A DNA stretch of 64,000 nucleotides from an uncultured Pseudomonadota bacterium (lineage in GTDB: Bacteria; Myxococcota_A; UBA796; GCA-2862545), in assembly GCA_913061235.1 (NCBI GenBank), contig CAJXTB010000009.1:124001-188000 (forward strand), given 5' to 3'. Each line of letters opens with the position of its first letter. Within the stretch, counting starts at the first letter, position 1. Of the stretch, positions 11,001-17,122 are shown piece after piece. A program made the translations under genes and the position numbers. The notes beneath the pieces are model-generated. The model was given only the letters and a program-made list of their open reading frames with translations, was not told the origin of the DNA and made no database searches.

Positions 11001-14000
11001 GTGCTGAAGACGCTCATCGAGGTTGTGGCCCAGCAGAGTGGCTACGCACCGAGCGATTTGGACCCAGACTTTGAGCTGGAAGCCGACCTCGGCATTGACA
11101 CCGTCAAGCAAGCCGAAGTGCTCTCAGAGCTACGAGCCCGCTTCTCGCTCGGTCAAGACGACCAGTTCCGCCTGGCTGACTACCCAACACTCGCTGGCCT
11201 CGCAGCCTACCTGAGCAGCCAACTGACGGCATCACCAGCACCTGTCACCACCATCACGAAACCGTCCGACTTCGCAACCGACGCCACGGTTGCAGACCTC
11301 AGCGCACGTGACGACGACGCAGTCTCGCGGGACGACGTGTTGAAGACACTCATCGAAGTTGTCGCGGAACAGAGCGGCTATGCCCCCGCCGACTTGGACC
11401 CCGAGTTCGAGCTGGAAGCCGACCTCGGCATCGACACCGTCAAGCAAGCCGAAGTGCTCTCCGAGCTACGAAGCCGCTTTTCGTTGGGCCAAGACGACCA
11501 GTTCCGACTGGCCGACTACCCCACGCTCGATGGACTGGCCGACTACTTGACTGGGCAGCTCGCTTCTGGAGGCTCCGCACAGAGCGTCGCCCCTGTTGCT
11601 CCCGCCGCGCCCCAGGCCACCCGTCCCATCGAAGCGGTTCCAACCGATATCTCTACCCCGGCACGCGTCTCATCCCCCAAGCGGTCCCAGAGTGCCGTGT
11701 ACGACATCTTGGCCGACGTTGTCGCGACCCAGACCGGCTACGAACCGGCTGATCTGGACCCCGAGTTTGAGCTCGAAGCGGACCTTGGAATCGACACCGT
11801 CAAGCAGGCTGAGATCTTCAGCCAAGTCCGCGAGCGCCTCGGTATCGACGCCACAGACGACCTTCGTCTCGCCGATACCCCCACACTCGGCGGCTTGGCC
11901 GCGTACCTGGCAACCCGAGCCGTTGGCCCCACATCCAGCATTCCAACGCCGACTGTGGCCCCACAACAGCCGCAAGACATCGAGACCCCAGCGCTGCGCG
12001 AAGGCCACGTCATTGCCGACCTGCCCTCGTTCTGGATTCGTCGGCCGATTCCCGTGCAAATTCCAGCCGTTGTTCCCGTCGTATCTAACGACCTGTCATT
12101 CCACATCATTGGAACAGGTCCACTGGCCACGGCACTTGCAGCCGAGCTGGATGCACGCGGCGGCGTTCCCTCCGAAGCCCCCACTGTGGTCATTGACGTC
12201 GGTACCGACGCCGCCCACAGCATGGAAGTCGCCCGAAACCTTGCTGAACATCCGCCCAAGCAGTGGTTGGTTCACACCCAAATGGGCGGTGTGCAGACGA
12301 TTCCTAACCGCGCCATCGCCGCCCGTGACGGTGCCCGGTCCGGCCTGGCGAAGGCCCTCGCACGAGAGTGGGAACAGACCTCTGTCCGCGTCATCGATCT
12401 CATCTCCGATGACGTAAACACCGTCACCCAAGGGCTGTGCAACGAAGTCGGCGTCAACGGTCCAGACGAAATCCGAATCTGTGCCGACGGTCGTACCGGA
12501 GTTCAGTACGCCCTGTGCGACGCCCCCCTCGCGACCAATGCGGCGCAAGATGCCGTGGTGCTCGTCACCGGCGGTGCCCGCGGAATTGGCTTGGCTATCG
12601 CTCAAGAGCTGGCCGAGCGCGGCTGTACTCTCGCACTCATTGGTCGCACCCAACCCAGTGTTGAGCCGCTTGACGAAGACGCTGAAAAGGACCGCATTCG
12701 TGCCGAGCTGACCGAGCGCGGCGAGCGCGTCACCCCAGTGGCTATCGACAAGGAGCTCGCTCCGCTTCGAGCCCGTGATGAAGTCCGCAAGGCAGTTGAG
12801 AGCGTGCCACGGGCCACCTACCACAGCGTAGACCTCGCAGATGGAGACGCCGTACAGGCGCTCATTGACGACGTTATCGACACCCACGGTGCCATTCACG
12901 CCGTGGTTCACGGTGCCGGAGTCGAGGACAGTCGTCCCGTACAAAACAAGGCGCCGGATGCACTGGACCGAGCACTCGGAGCCAAGGTTCACGGAGCGCT
13001 AGCGCTTCTAGACGCCTTGGATTCGTCTGTTCGTCTGGTCAGCATGGGCTCTGTCGCCGGTCGCTTCGGCAATGCCGGTCAGACCGACTACGCCGCCGCC
13101 AACGATGCCCTCGCGCGGTTGACCTGTAGCCACAAGAACGGCTTGTGTGTCGATTGGACCGCATGGGGAGACGCTGGAATGGCCACCCGAGGCGGCATGC
13201 AGCATCTACTCGAGCAGCGTGGCGTTGACCTGCTGCCCGCCTCCATCGGTGCGCGCCTCGTTGCGGACTGGGTCTTCAGCGACGAGACCGGAGAACGCGT
13301 CGTTGCCGGAGCACTCGGAGGATTCACACATCGAACCGGCCACGCCATGGTTCCCGAGGTGTCCTTCGATGGTGTTCGCGTCCGAGCCAGCCAGCCCATC
13401 TCTGCAGACGAGCCGTGGCTGACCGACCACAGCATTGACGGAACGGGCGTATTCCCAGGCGTCATTGGGCTGGAGTGGATGGCCACCGTCGCCGCAGAGC
13501 TTCTCGGTGAGCGTCCCGACCGTATTCAAGACGTTCGTTTCGCCGCGCCATTGAAGGTGCATGCCGGAGCTGCCGCCCCAACCGTCATCGTAGAGGCGCA
13601 CCCCACCGAAGATGGCAGTGCCTGGTGCACCTTGTCGAGTGAGCGCGTTCTCGCGACTGGACGTATTCAGCGCACCCTGCACTTCCAGTGTGTCGCGGCT
13701 GTTGGCTCCACGTCGTCCCCACTGCCTTCCGCGTTCGTGCCGGATGAGGTGGTCGAGAAGCAGCAGATCTACAAGCGCTTCTTCCACGGACCGCGCTTCC
13801 AGGTGTTGAGCCAGATTGTCGGCATTGCCGCAGACGGCTTGATTGCTGAGGCACGGCTGCCCAAGCGCGCCCTACCTGGCAACACACGCACAGCTCCCCT
13901 CGCGATCGAAGCAGGATTCCAGGCGGCAGGCATGCATCGGTGGGCCACACGCTCCCTCAGCGGACTGCCGCACTCCATCGAGACCGTGGAGATCCTAGCG

Positions 14001-14849
14001 CCGCCCCCCGAAGACGCCGCCCTCACCGTCACGGTTGTCGACCATGGTGACGCCTACGACGTCGACATCGACAGCCCGAGTGGTGCCGTGGCTCGCTTGC
14101 GCGGTCTGCGCCTGATCGACCGTGGCCCAGTCGGTGACGACGAGACCCTTCCTCCGCCCCCCGGCGGTCGCCCCATGTGCTTCACCCATGCCGTCAGCCC
14201 GCCGCCGCTCAACACCGCACGTGCAAGAGCCAGCGTGGGCGCCGACGTTGAGCCATGGTTGGACACCAACGAGCGCTCAGCACTGACCGCGCGGGGAACC
14301 GCTGAGCGGCAGCGCGACAGAACCTTGGGGCGTCTCGTGGCCAAGCGCGCCATTCACCTAGTGACCAAGGCCCCCGCAGACAGCTTCACCGTGAGCCGAG
14401 CGACCAGCGGCGAGCCACTAGTCGAGGGCGTGCGCGCCGTCGTGAGCCTGTCACATCACAGTGGACGCGCCGTGGCGTTGGCGAGCACCGATCGGGCGGT
14501 CGGCATTGATCTGGAGCGAGTAGACACCCGCAGTCAGGCCTTCTTGAACGACTGGTTCACCCCGGGCGAGCGCCTGCTGGCAGGCGACAGTGCCCTGCGC
14601 CAAACCCTGGTCTGGAGTGCCAAAGAGGCGACTCTCAAGCTGCTCGGAACCGGCTTGGCCCTGCCTGCCACGGCCGTGCAGATCACCCAGATTGCCGGCA
14701 CGTCCATCACAGCCACGCTGTCGGACGCCGCTGCGACAGTAGCCCTACAACGAAACGTGGGTTCGGTGGCTTTGCAGTGGCGTATGGACGTCGACGGTTT
14801 CGTTGTAGTAGAGGCAACCGCTGCATACCTGGCCCCGAAAGCCGCGTAG
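5097..14849 (+). CDS. Single-chain PUFA-like (secondary lipid) synthase: NMO/ER-like-KS-AT-KS-ACPx4-KR-DH-PPTase
   Basis: A 3250-residue iterative type I fatty acid/polyketide synthase. Domains in order: a TIM-barrel nitronate-monooxygenase or PfaD-like region (about 10-300, flavin motif GREAGGHGG at 103-111); KS1 (about 330-800; Cys540, His674, His715); acyltransferase (about 910-1200; PGQG motif, Ser1005 in GHSLGEY, His1110); KS2 (about 1305-1770; Cys1513, His1661, His1701); four ACP repeats centred on 1890, 2002, 2114 and 2234; ketoreductase (TGGARGIG 2491-2498, Tyr2665, Asn2669); dehydratase hotdog (about 2770-3040; His2778, HGPRFQ motif, Glu2938 where Asp is usual); and a Sfp-type phosphopantetheinyl transferase (about 3050-3250; Asp3138, Glu3140, Lys3176, Glu3177). 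All four ACPs have Thr at the usual Ser site. The product is unknown; a long-chain or polyunsaturated lipid is inferred from similarity to Pfa systems. An ATG at 5124 is an alternative start. Confidence 0.95.
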   Translation: MELETGLLYMTPTLLVLLPATAATCADLVVSAGGTPVIDLTLGGTVTVSPDAWVRVRPGTPPPGVGPVVMTQGGSPVPGRPTWLETTTAQVPPEGFAGIVLRGREAGGHGGAVDGLTALAGAADPSRTILIAGLGPKTAGAAAALGAAGVMIADAILGCPDLRLPPTLVERLSRPDDVLTTRVHGLRVANPPTAPVLRRLADGEDPWLLAESLWATADLRQSLWLAGTGLRHAQDIARRQASLTDVTAQYRSALNNWRGTAQNAHRVDPVDSVSGPLGIGVTWEDSSEPLTGGPLKAAIATGGAVAATESDYNAARTALLGATDLPAAPADAIAIIGLGCIFPDAPNVDAFWENLKSGHSSIREVPVNRWDPDLYWDADRSALDKTYAKIGAFLDDTTFSPKRFRIPPRVAKQMDPVQHLALDAAWAALEDAGLQTDGRKGPGKTFDRERCAVILGNSLGGETKDQTALRVAYPLIERAIREGAGDADVSAILASVATAVRDSRPIDEDAMPGELSNVIAGRVANALDLGGPNFTVDAACASSLAAIQTAVKGLQDGDFDLAITGGADRSMDPSTYVKFSKIGALSAEHSVPFDERANGFVMGEGAGILVLKRYSDAVRDNDKVYAVIRGIGGSSDGRGKGITAPNIQGQIRALDRAYALSGVDPATVDLIEAHGTSTVVGDKVEVTALSQVIGAARSASNGPVRLGSVKSMIGHLKSAAGAAALIKTALAIKHQTFPPSAGFRQARSDVPLGTTLKVQTHAEVWPTPPNGLRRAGVSAFGFGGTNFHVVLEEAGGRAGQHRPAQLPPVKGIAPAVVQAKAAQHPAHPDGVWAVSGVDRDQVLERLLALQRGEPGVFERTDAVRLAGGADTEALRKDQWARAEKCLRTDSNPALLTSRGVHLIEAAPVGRLAFVFPGQGNQYLGMGLDLVERYPVVAKTFADADAALKPVLGRTLTNLLENTAYDAKQTLTATEHAQPAVFTLDVALLRLLAQHGVKPDLVAGHSLGEYAAAVAARVLTFEQGLHATSARGREMADIVLEDPGRMIGVQASPERTDELLAKVEGYAIAANRNCPTQTVVAGSTAGVAEAEAVFKANGVETVTLPVSHAFHSKVVAPASKPFAKVLAKLGPKPPKLPFSSNVDAQPYPNDPDAIVALLASQLASPVSWTDQIEAMYEDGVRTFVEVGPKRALSGFTRSILGKRPHYAVPTNHPKRGGIASFLDALASLTALGVPVHAPGKPASVAVQTADLALNDVIRATTEAGATPEAATELAASVYPALRDLMAAVVNAVPQATTAPSTPVPAAQVRVVCAGASVGLPGGQEVFSQENIASILAGEGRIASIGDRADTFVDRNIVRLIKDGAGGASFHPVTSRGDVIQIAGTKAHFDPRDYGVPDGLAAALDITSELGIAAAIEALRDAGIPLVQAYKETTSGKLMPTGWRLPTALQDGTGVIFASAFPGYDQLLKKVENDNLDADGRFDRRTLFQILAMGHSQLAQFIGAKGPNTQINAACASTTQAVSIAHDWLRLGRCERVIVIGADDVTGDRLLPWIGGGFLAAGAATTAATPEEGALPFDSRRHGMILGMGAVGLVLERQDVCAARGIRPIAELLATRISNSAFHGTRLDAGHIAREMTALVKDAVTLEDTTAAAIAADTMFMSHETYTPARGGSASAEADALRAAFGADAGKVAVANTKGFTGHPMGAGIEDAIALKAMQYGIVPPIANLTQPDPEFSDLRLSRGENRNVNYAIRLAAGFGSQVALAMWRAEARGDDRVADAGVRTAWLKSVTGYAHVRETIGDRSLRVVESTVDALMPIAPGVIGPDPYTEEVELIATAVPTSNVVPLAAARSVSEADVLQTLIEVVAQQSGYAPSDLDPEFELEADLGIDTVKQAEVLSELRSRFSLDQDDQFRLADYPTLTGLAAYLAGQLGAQGKASPAPTGATPEVAPVVSNVVQMANQAVPSRDDVLKTLIEVVAQQSGYAPSDLDPDFELEADLGIDTVKQAEVLSELRARFSLGQDDQFRLADYPTLAGLAAYLSSQLTASPAPVTTITKPSDFATDATVADLSARDDDAVSRDDVLKTLIEVVAEQSGYAPADLDPEFELEADLGIDTVKQAEVLSELRSRFSLGQDDQFRLADYPTLDGLADYLTGQLASGGSAQSVAPVAPAAPQATRPIEAVPTDISTPARVSSPKRSQSAVYDILADVVATQTGYEPADLDPEFELEADLGIDTVKQAEIFSQVRERLGIDATDDLRLADTPTLGGLAAYLATRAVGPTSSIPTPTVAPQQPQDIETPALREGHVIADLPSFWIRRPIPVQIPAVVPVVSNDLSFHIIGTGPLATALAAELDARGGVPSEAPTVVIDVGTDAAHSMEVARNLAEHPPKQWLVHTQMGGVQTIPNRAIAARDGARSGLAKALAREWEQTSVRVIDLISDDVNTVTQGLCNEVGVNGPDEIRICADGRTGVQYALCDAPLATNAAQDAVVLVTGGARGIGLAIAQELAERGCTLALIGRTQPSVEPLDEDAEKDRIRAELTERGERVTPVAIDKELAPLRARDEVRKAVESVPRATYHSVDLADGDAVQALIDDVIDTHGAIHAVVHGAGVEDSRPVQNKAPDALDRALGAKVHGALALLDALDSSVRLVSMGSVAGRFGNAGQTDYAAANDALARLTCSHKNGLCVDWTAWGDAGMATRGGMQHLLEQRGVDLLPASIGARLVADWVFSDETGERVVAGALGGFTHRTGHAMVPEVSFDGVRVRASQPISADEPWLTDHSIDGTGVFPGVIGLEWMATVAAELLGERPDRIQDVRFAAPLKVHAGAAAPTVIVEAHPTEDGSAWCTLSSERVLATGRIQRTLHFQCVAAVGSTSSPLPSAFVPDEVVEKQQIYKRFFHGPRFQVLSQIVGIAADGLIAEARLPKRALPGNTRTAPLAIEAGFQAAGMHRWATRSLSGLPHSIETVEILAPPPEDAALTVTVVDHGDAYDVDIDSPSGAVARLRGLRLIDRGPVGDDETLPPPPGGRPMCFTHAVSPPPLNTARARASVGADVEPWLDTNERSALTARGTAERQRDRTLGRLVAKRAIHLVTKAPADSFTVSRATSGEPLVEGVRAVVSLSHHSGRAVALASTDRAVGIDLERVDTRSQAFLNDWFTPGERLLAGDSALRQTLVWSAKEATLKLLGTGLALPATAVQITQIAGTSITATLSDAAATVALQRNVGSVALQWRMDVDGFVVVEATAAYLAPKAA
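10657..11922 (+). repeat. Four tandem acyl-carrier-protein repeats within the synthase
   Basis: Four ACP modules with near-identical cores, separated by Ala/Pro-rich linkers. The equivalent codons at 10764, 11100, 11436 and 11796 give spacings of 336, 336 and 360 bases. Every copy reads LGIDTVKQAE, with ACC (Thr) at the position of the phosphopantetheine-bearing Ser. Copies 1-3 are most alike; copy 4 has a different third helix (IFSQVRERLG). Confidence 0.9.
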
Positions 14850-14874
14850 AGCATTGGACAAGCCGGTTTGAATC

Positions 14875-15474
14875 ATGGATGATCTGTTCATGCCGGAAGA
14901 CGCCAACTCCTTCACCGTCACGCGTATCCTCACCGCCGAGGACATCGCACAGTGGGAACAGAAGTTCGCACAGGCGTACCAGACAGTGTTTCGTGGCGAA
15001 CCGTATCGGGAGTCGTTCACCACTGAGAAGGCGGCCGGCGTCTTCCGTATGCTCACGGCACTGAATGACCACATCACGTTGATTGCGTCTGATCCGTCAG
15101 GAAACATTCTCGGCTTCGGCGTTGCCGTGCCGCTCAGCACCATGAAGACCATTGCTCCTCGGCTCGACGGCTTGGTTCCTGTACGTCAGACGTACTACCT
15201 GGCAGAGCTCGGTGTCCTGCCTGAAGCACGTGGAGCCGGAGTCGGCCGGGCCTTGGTTCGACACCGCATTCGTCTGATGGACCGCGAACGCTTCAGCCAT
15301 GTCGTACTGCGCGTCTCAGACACCGAGAGCTCGTCCGCTGCCATGTACAAGGCGCTCGACTTCGAGGACATGGGAGTGAGCATGGACGTCACCCGGACCC
15401 GAACCGACGGACACATCCGAGCTGACCAGCGCCACTTCCTGTGCCGGGTCATCTCACAAGTCGACGTCTCGTAG
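14875..15474 (+). CDS. GNAT-family N-acetyltransferase
   Basis: A 199-residue protein with a GNAT fold: the acetyl-CoA pyrophosphate-binding motif RGAGVG lies at about 119-124, preceded by the strand YYLAELGVLP and followed by the usual helix. It would transfer an acetyl or other acyl group from CoA to an amine. The gene begins 25 bases after the synthase stop, so co-transcription is likely, and it may act on the synthase product or its amine partner; that link is inference from position. The first residues MDDLFMPED offer two starts (14875 or 14890) and neither has a strong ribosome binding site. Confidence 0.85.
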   Translation: MDDLFMPEDANSFTVTRILTAEDIAQWEQKFAQAYQTVFRGEPYRESFTTEKAAGVFRMLTALNDHITLIASDPSGNILGFGVAVPLSTMKTIAPRLDGLVPVRQTYYLAELGVLPEARGAGVGRALVRHRIRLMDRERFSHVVLRVSDTESSSAAMYKALDFEDMGVSMDVTRTRTDGHIRADQRHFLCRVISQVDVS

Positions 15475-15535
15475 ACCCTCTACGCTCGGGGACTGCGGTC
15501 AAATCCACACACACCCTATGAACAACTGCCGATAG

Positions 15536-15556
15536 TTATACACAGAGTTGTCCACA
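15536..15556 (+). promoter_or_regulatory. Pair of DnaA-box-like sites
   Basis: TTATACACA at 15536-15544 fits the DnaA-box consensus TTWTNCACA, and TTGTCCACA at 15548-15556 differs from it by one base. Both point the same way, 12 bases apart, in the 109-base gap between the convergent acetyltransferase and sulfatase genes. Binding by DnaA is inferred from sequence only. Confidence 0.45.
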
Positions 15557-15583
15557 GGGCATAAGCCCAGTGTTCATCGAGGT

Positions 15584-17008
15584 CTACGGCGTTGACGGCT
15601 CCGGGTGGTCCCCAGGGTCTTCGCTTCGAGAGTGGATGTAGCCCAGAGCCTCAAGAGCGTCCATGGTGTCCGTCGACATCGCTGGAACTCGGTACTCCGG
15701 AGAGGCCATATCCCAGGCAAAAAGGAGATCCTTGAGCAAAGATCTCACAGGATCTCCTAAAGTTTCCCGCGCCAACGAAACCACTCGTTCTTCGCGCTCA
15801 CCCCGGGCTGGAATCACCTGCATTCCCAGTCCACCGACACGAACGGCACGTGGCAGATCAGCGTTGTTCCACCCGGACAACGCCTCGCGATGTTTGCGTG
15901 TGGCCTCAGAGAACGACGGTCGGCTTGGACGGGAAGGCCAGCCGTCCGTGTCCAAGACCGGGCCAGGTCGGACCAGGTGCGCGAAGCTCCGAGCGGCGCC
16001 CAGCGGCTCATCCAAGCCTACGAGCGTGGCCACGGTCGGAGCCAGCCCCGCCATATCAACCTGAATGTGCACAACTGCCGAACGAGCGACAGGCATGCCG
16101 TACCCTTCGATGAGCAGCGGAACCCGCAAGACCCCCTCATCGACACCCGCACCATGACCGTAGGCATGACGGGTGACCTCCGATAGGGTCTCACCGTGGT
16201 CCGCCGTCACCACAACCAGCGCGTGTTCAAGGAGCGCGCGCTCGGACAGCGTGCTGAACAGCTCGCCAATGTGGTGGTCCATGTAGTGAACCTCAGCCAG
16301 GTAGCGTGCGGCGAGTTGGTCCACGTCCGCTGGCAGAGCCGTACCGTCGCGCAACGCCCGGCGAAGCAACACAGGAGTCTCGGGGTCCGCATACGGCCCA
16401 TCGTAGTTTGGATCAGAGAACCGTCCAAACCAGTCGTCCGGGGCACTATACGGTCCGTGCGGGTCGTAGAAATGCACCCACAAAAACAACGGCTTGTCGG
16501 TGTCGCGGGCATCCAGAGCGAGTCGGGTTCGTCGCACAACTCCCTCAGCGATGTCCTGGTACATCGGCCCCTTCTTCACCGACATCTGGTCGTCATACAG
16601 ACGAAATCCACGGGTCAGGCCCATGTCTCGCTCAAGCGCCTTCGCTGCCACAACCGCCAGGGTGTCGTAGCCCGCATCAGCAAACTGTTCGGTCAGCGTG
16701 CGCAGGTCGTTCGGTAGGCCATAGCCATTGCGCGGGACCGCGTGTTCATGCGGGTCGCGGCCTGTGAACAGGCTGGTGTGGCTGTTGAGGGTTGTGGGTG
16801 CGTGAGCGTAGAACCGGTCAAATCGGACTCCCCGACCGGCCATTTCGTCCAGGTTCGGGGTGACGCCGTCGCGCGGGCTCAGTAGGCCTGGAATCGCCCC
16901 ACCGTAGGCACCAAGCGCGTCTGCCCGCGTGGTGTCCATGGTGACCAAGATGACGTTGGGCTGCTGCTGTCCCCAAGCCAGGGACGCCGCGATGAGCAGT
17001 GAGATCAT
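15584..17008 (-). CDS. Secreted sulfatase-like alkaline-phosphatase-superfamily hydrolase
   Basis: A 474-residue hydrolase with an N-terminal signal peptide (about 1-13) followed by the metal-binding strand NVILVTMDTTRAD (Asp25, Thr26). The nucleophile region reads TLNSHTSLFTG: the Cys/Ser that becomes formylglycine in classic sulfatases (CxPxR) is Thr73 here and Arg is replaced by His77. Such TLPSH-type members are common and may hydrolyse phosphate or sulfate esters by a Thr nucleophile, so the substrate is open. Metal ligands are also expected from the HFYDPHGPY and TADHGET segments. It is transcribed divergently from the GH31 gene, with an inverted repeat between them, which suggests joint use on an extracellular glycan or sulfolipid. 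Confidence 0.88.
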   Translation of the reverse strand: MISLLIAASLAWGQQQPNVILVTMDTTRADALGAYGGAIPGLLSPRDGVTPNLDEMAGRGVRFDRFYAHAPTTLNSHTSLFTGRDPHEHAVPRNGYGLPNDLRTLTEQFADAGYDTLAVVAAKALERDMGLTRGFRLYDDQMSVKKGPMYQDIAEGVVRRTRLALDARDTDKPLFLWVHFYDPHGPYSAPDDWFGRFSDPNYDGPYADPETPVLLRRALRDGTALPADVDQLAARYLAEVHYMDHHIGELFSTLSERALLEHALVVVTADHGETLSEVTRHAYGHGAGVDEGVLRVPLLIEGYGMPVARSAVVHIQVDMAGLAPTVATLVGLDEPLGAARSFAHLVRPGPVLDTDGWPSRPSRPSFSEATRKHREALSGWNNADLPRAVRVGGLGMQVIPARGEREERVVSLARETLGDPVRSLLKDLLFAWDMASPEYRVPAMSTDTMDALEALGYIHSRSEDPGDHPEPSTP

Positions 17009-17039
17009 GGGGTCTTATAACCTCCGACACGGCGCCAGA

Positions 17040-17062
17040 CGGGGTGTACAGATCACACCCCG
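17040..17062. promoter_or_regulatory. Inverted repeat in divergent sulfatase/GH31 promoter region, candidate operator
   Basis: Arms CGGGGTGT (17040-17047) and ACACCCCG (17055-17062) are perfect 8-bp inverted repeats with a 7-base spacer. They lie between the starts of two divergent genes (17008 minus, 17123 plus). An 11-bp direct repeat CGACACGGCGC flanks it at 17025-17035 and 17091-17101. No regulator gene is adjacent. Confidence 0.45.
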
Positions 17063-17122
17063 CTGTCGCAACACGACGGACAATGGCTTGCGACACGGCG
17101 CTACGTGCCGCAAGCTGCGGCC

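Noticed and set aside
10657-11922. Regularly spaced repeats resembling an array
   Set aside because: They are coding ACP domains in frame with spacings of 336-360 bases, not a CRISPR array.
15475-15583. Possible chromosome origin at the DnaA-box pair
   Set aside because: Only two boxes, no AT-rich unwinding element and no dnaA, dnaN or parAB genes nearby.
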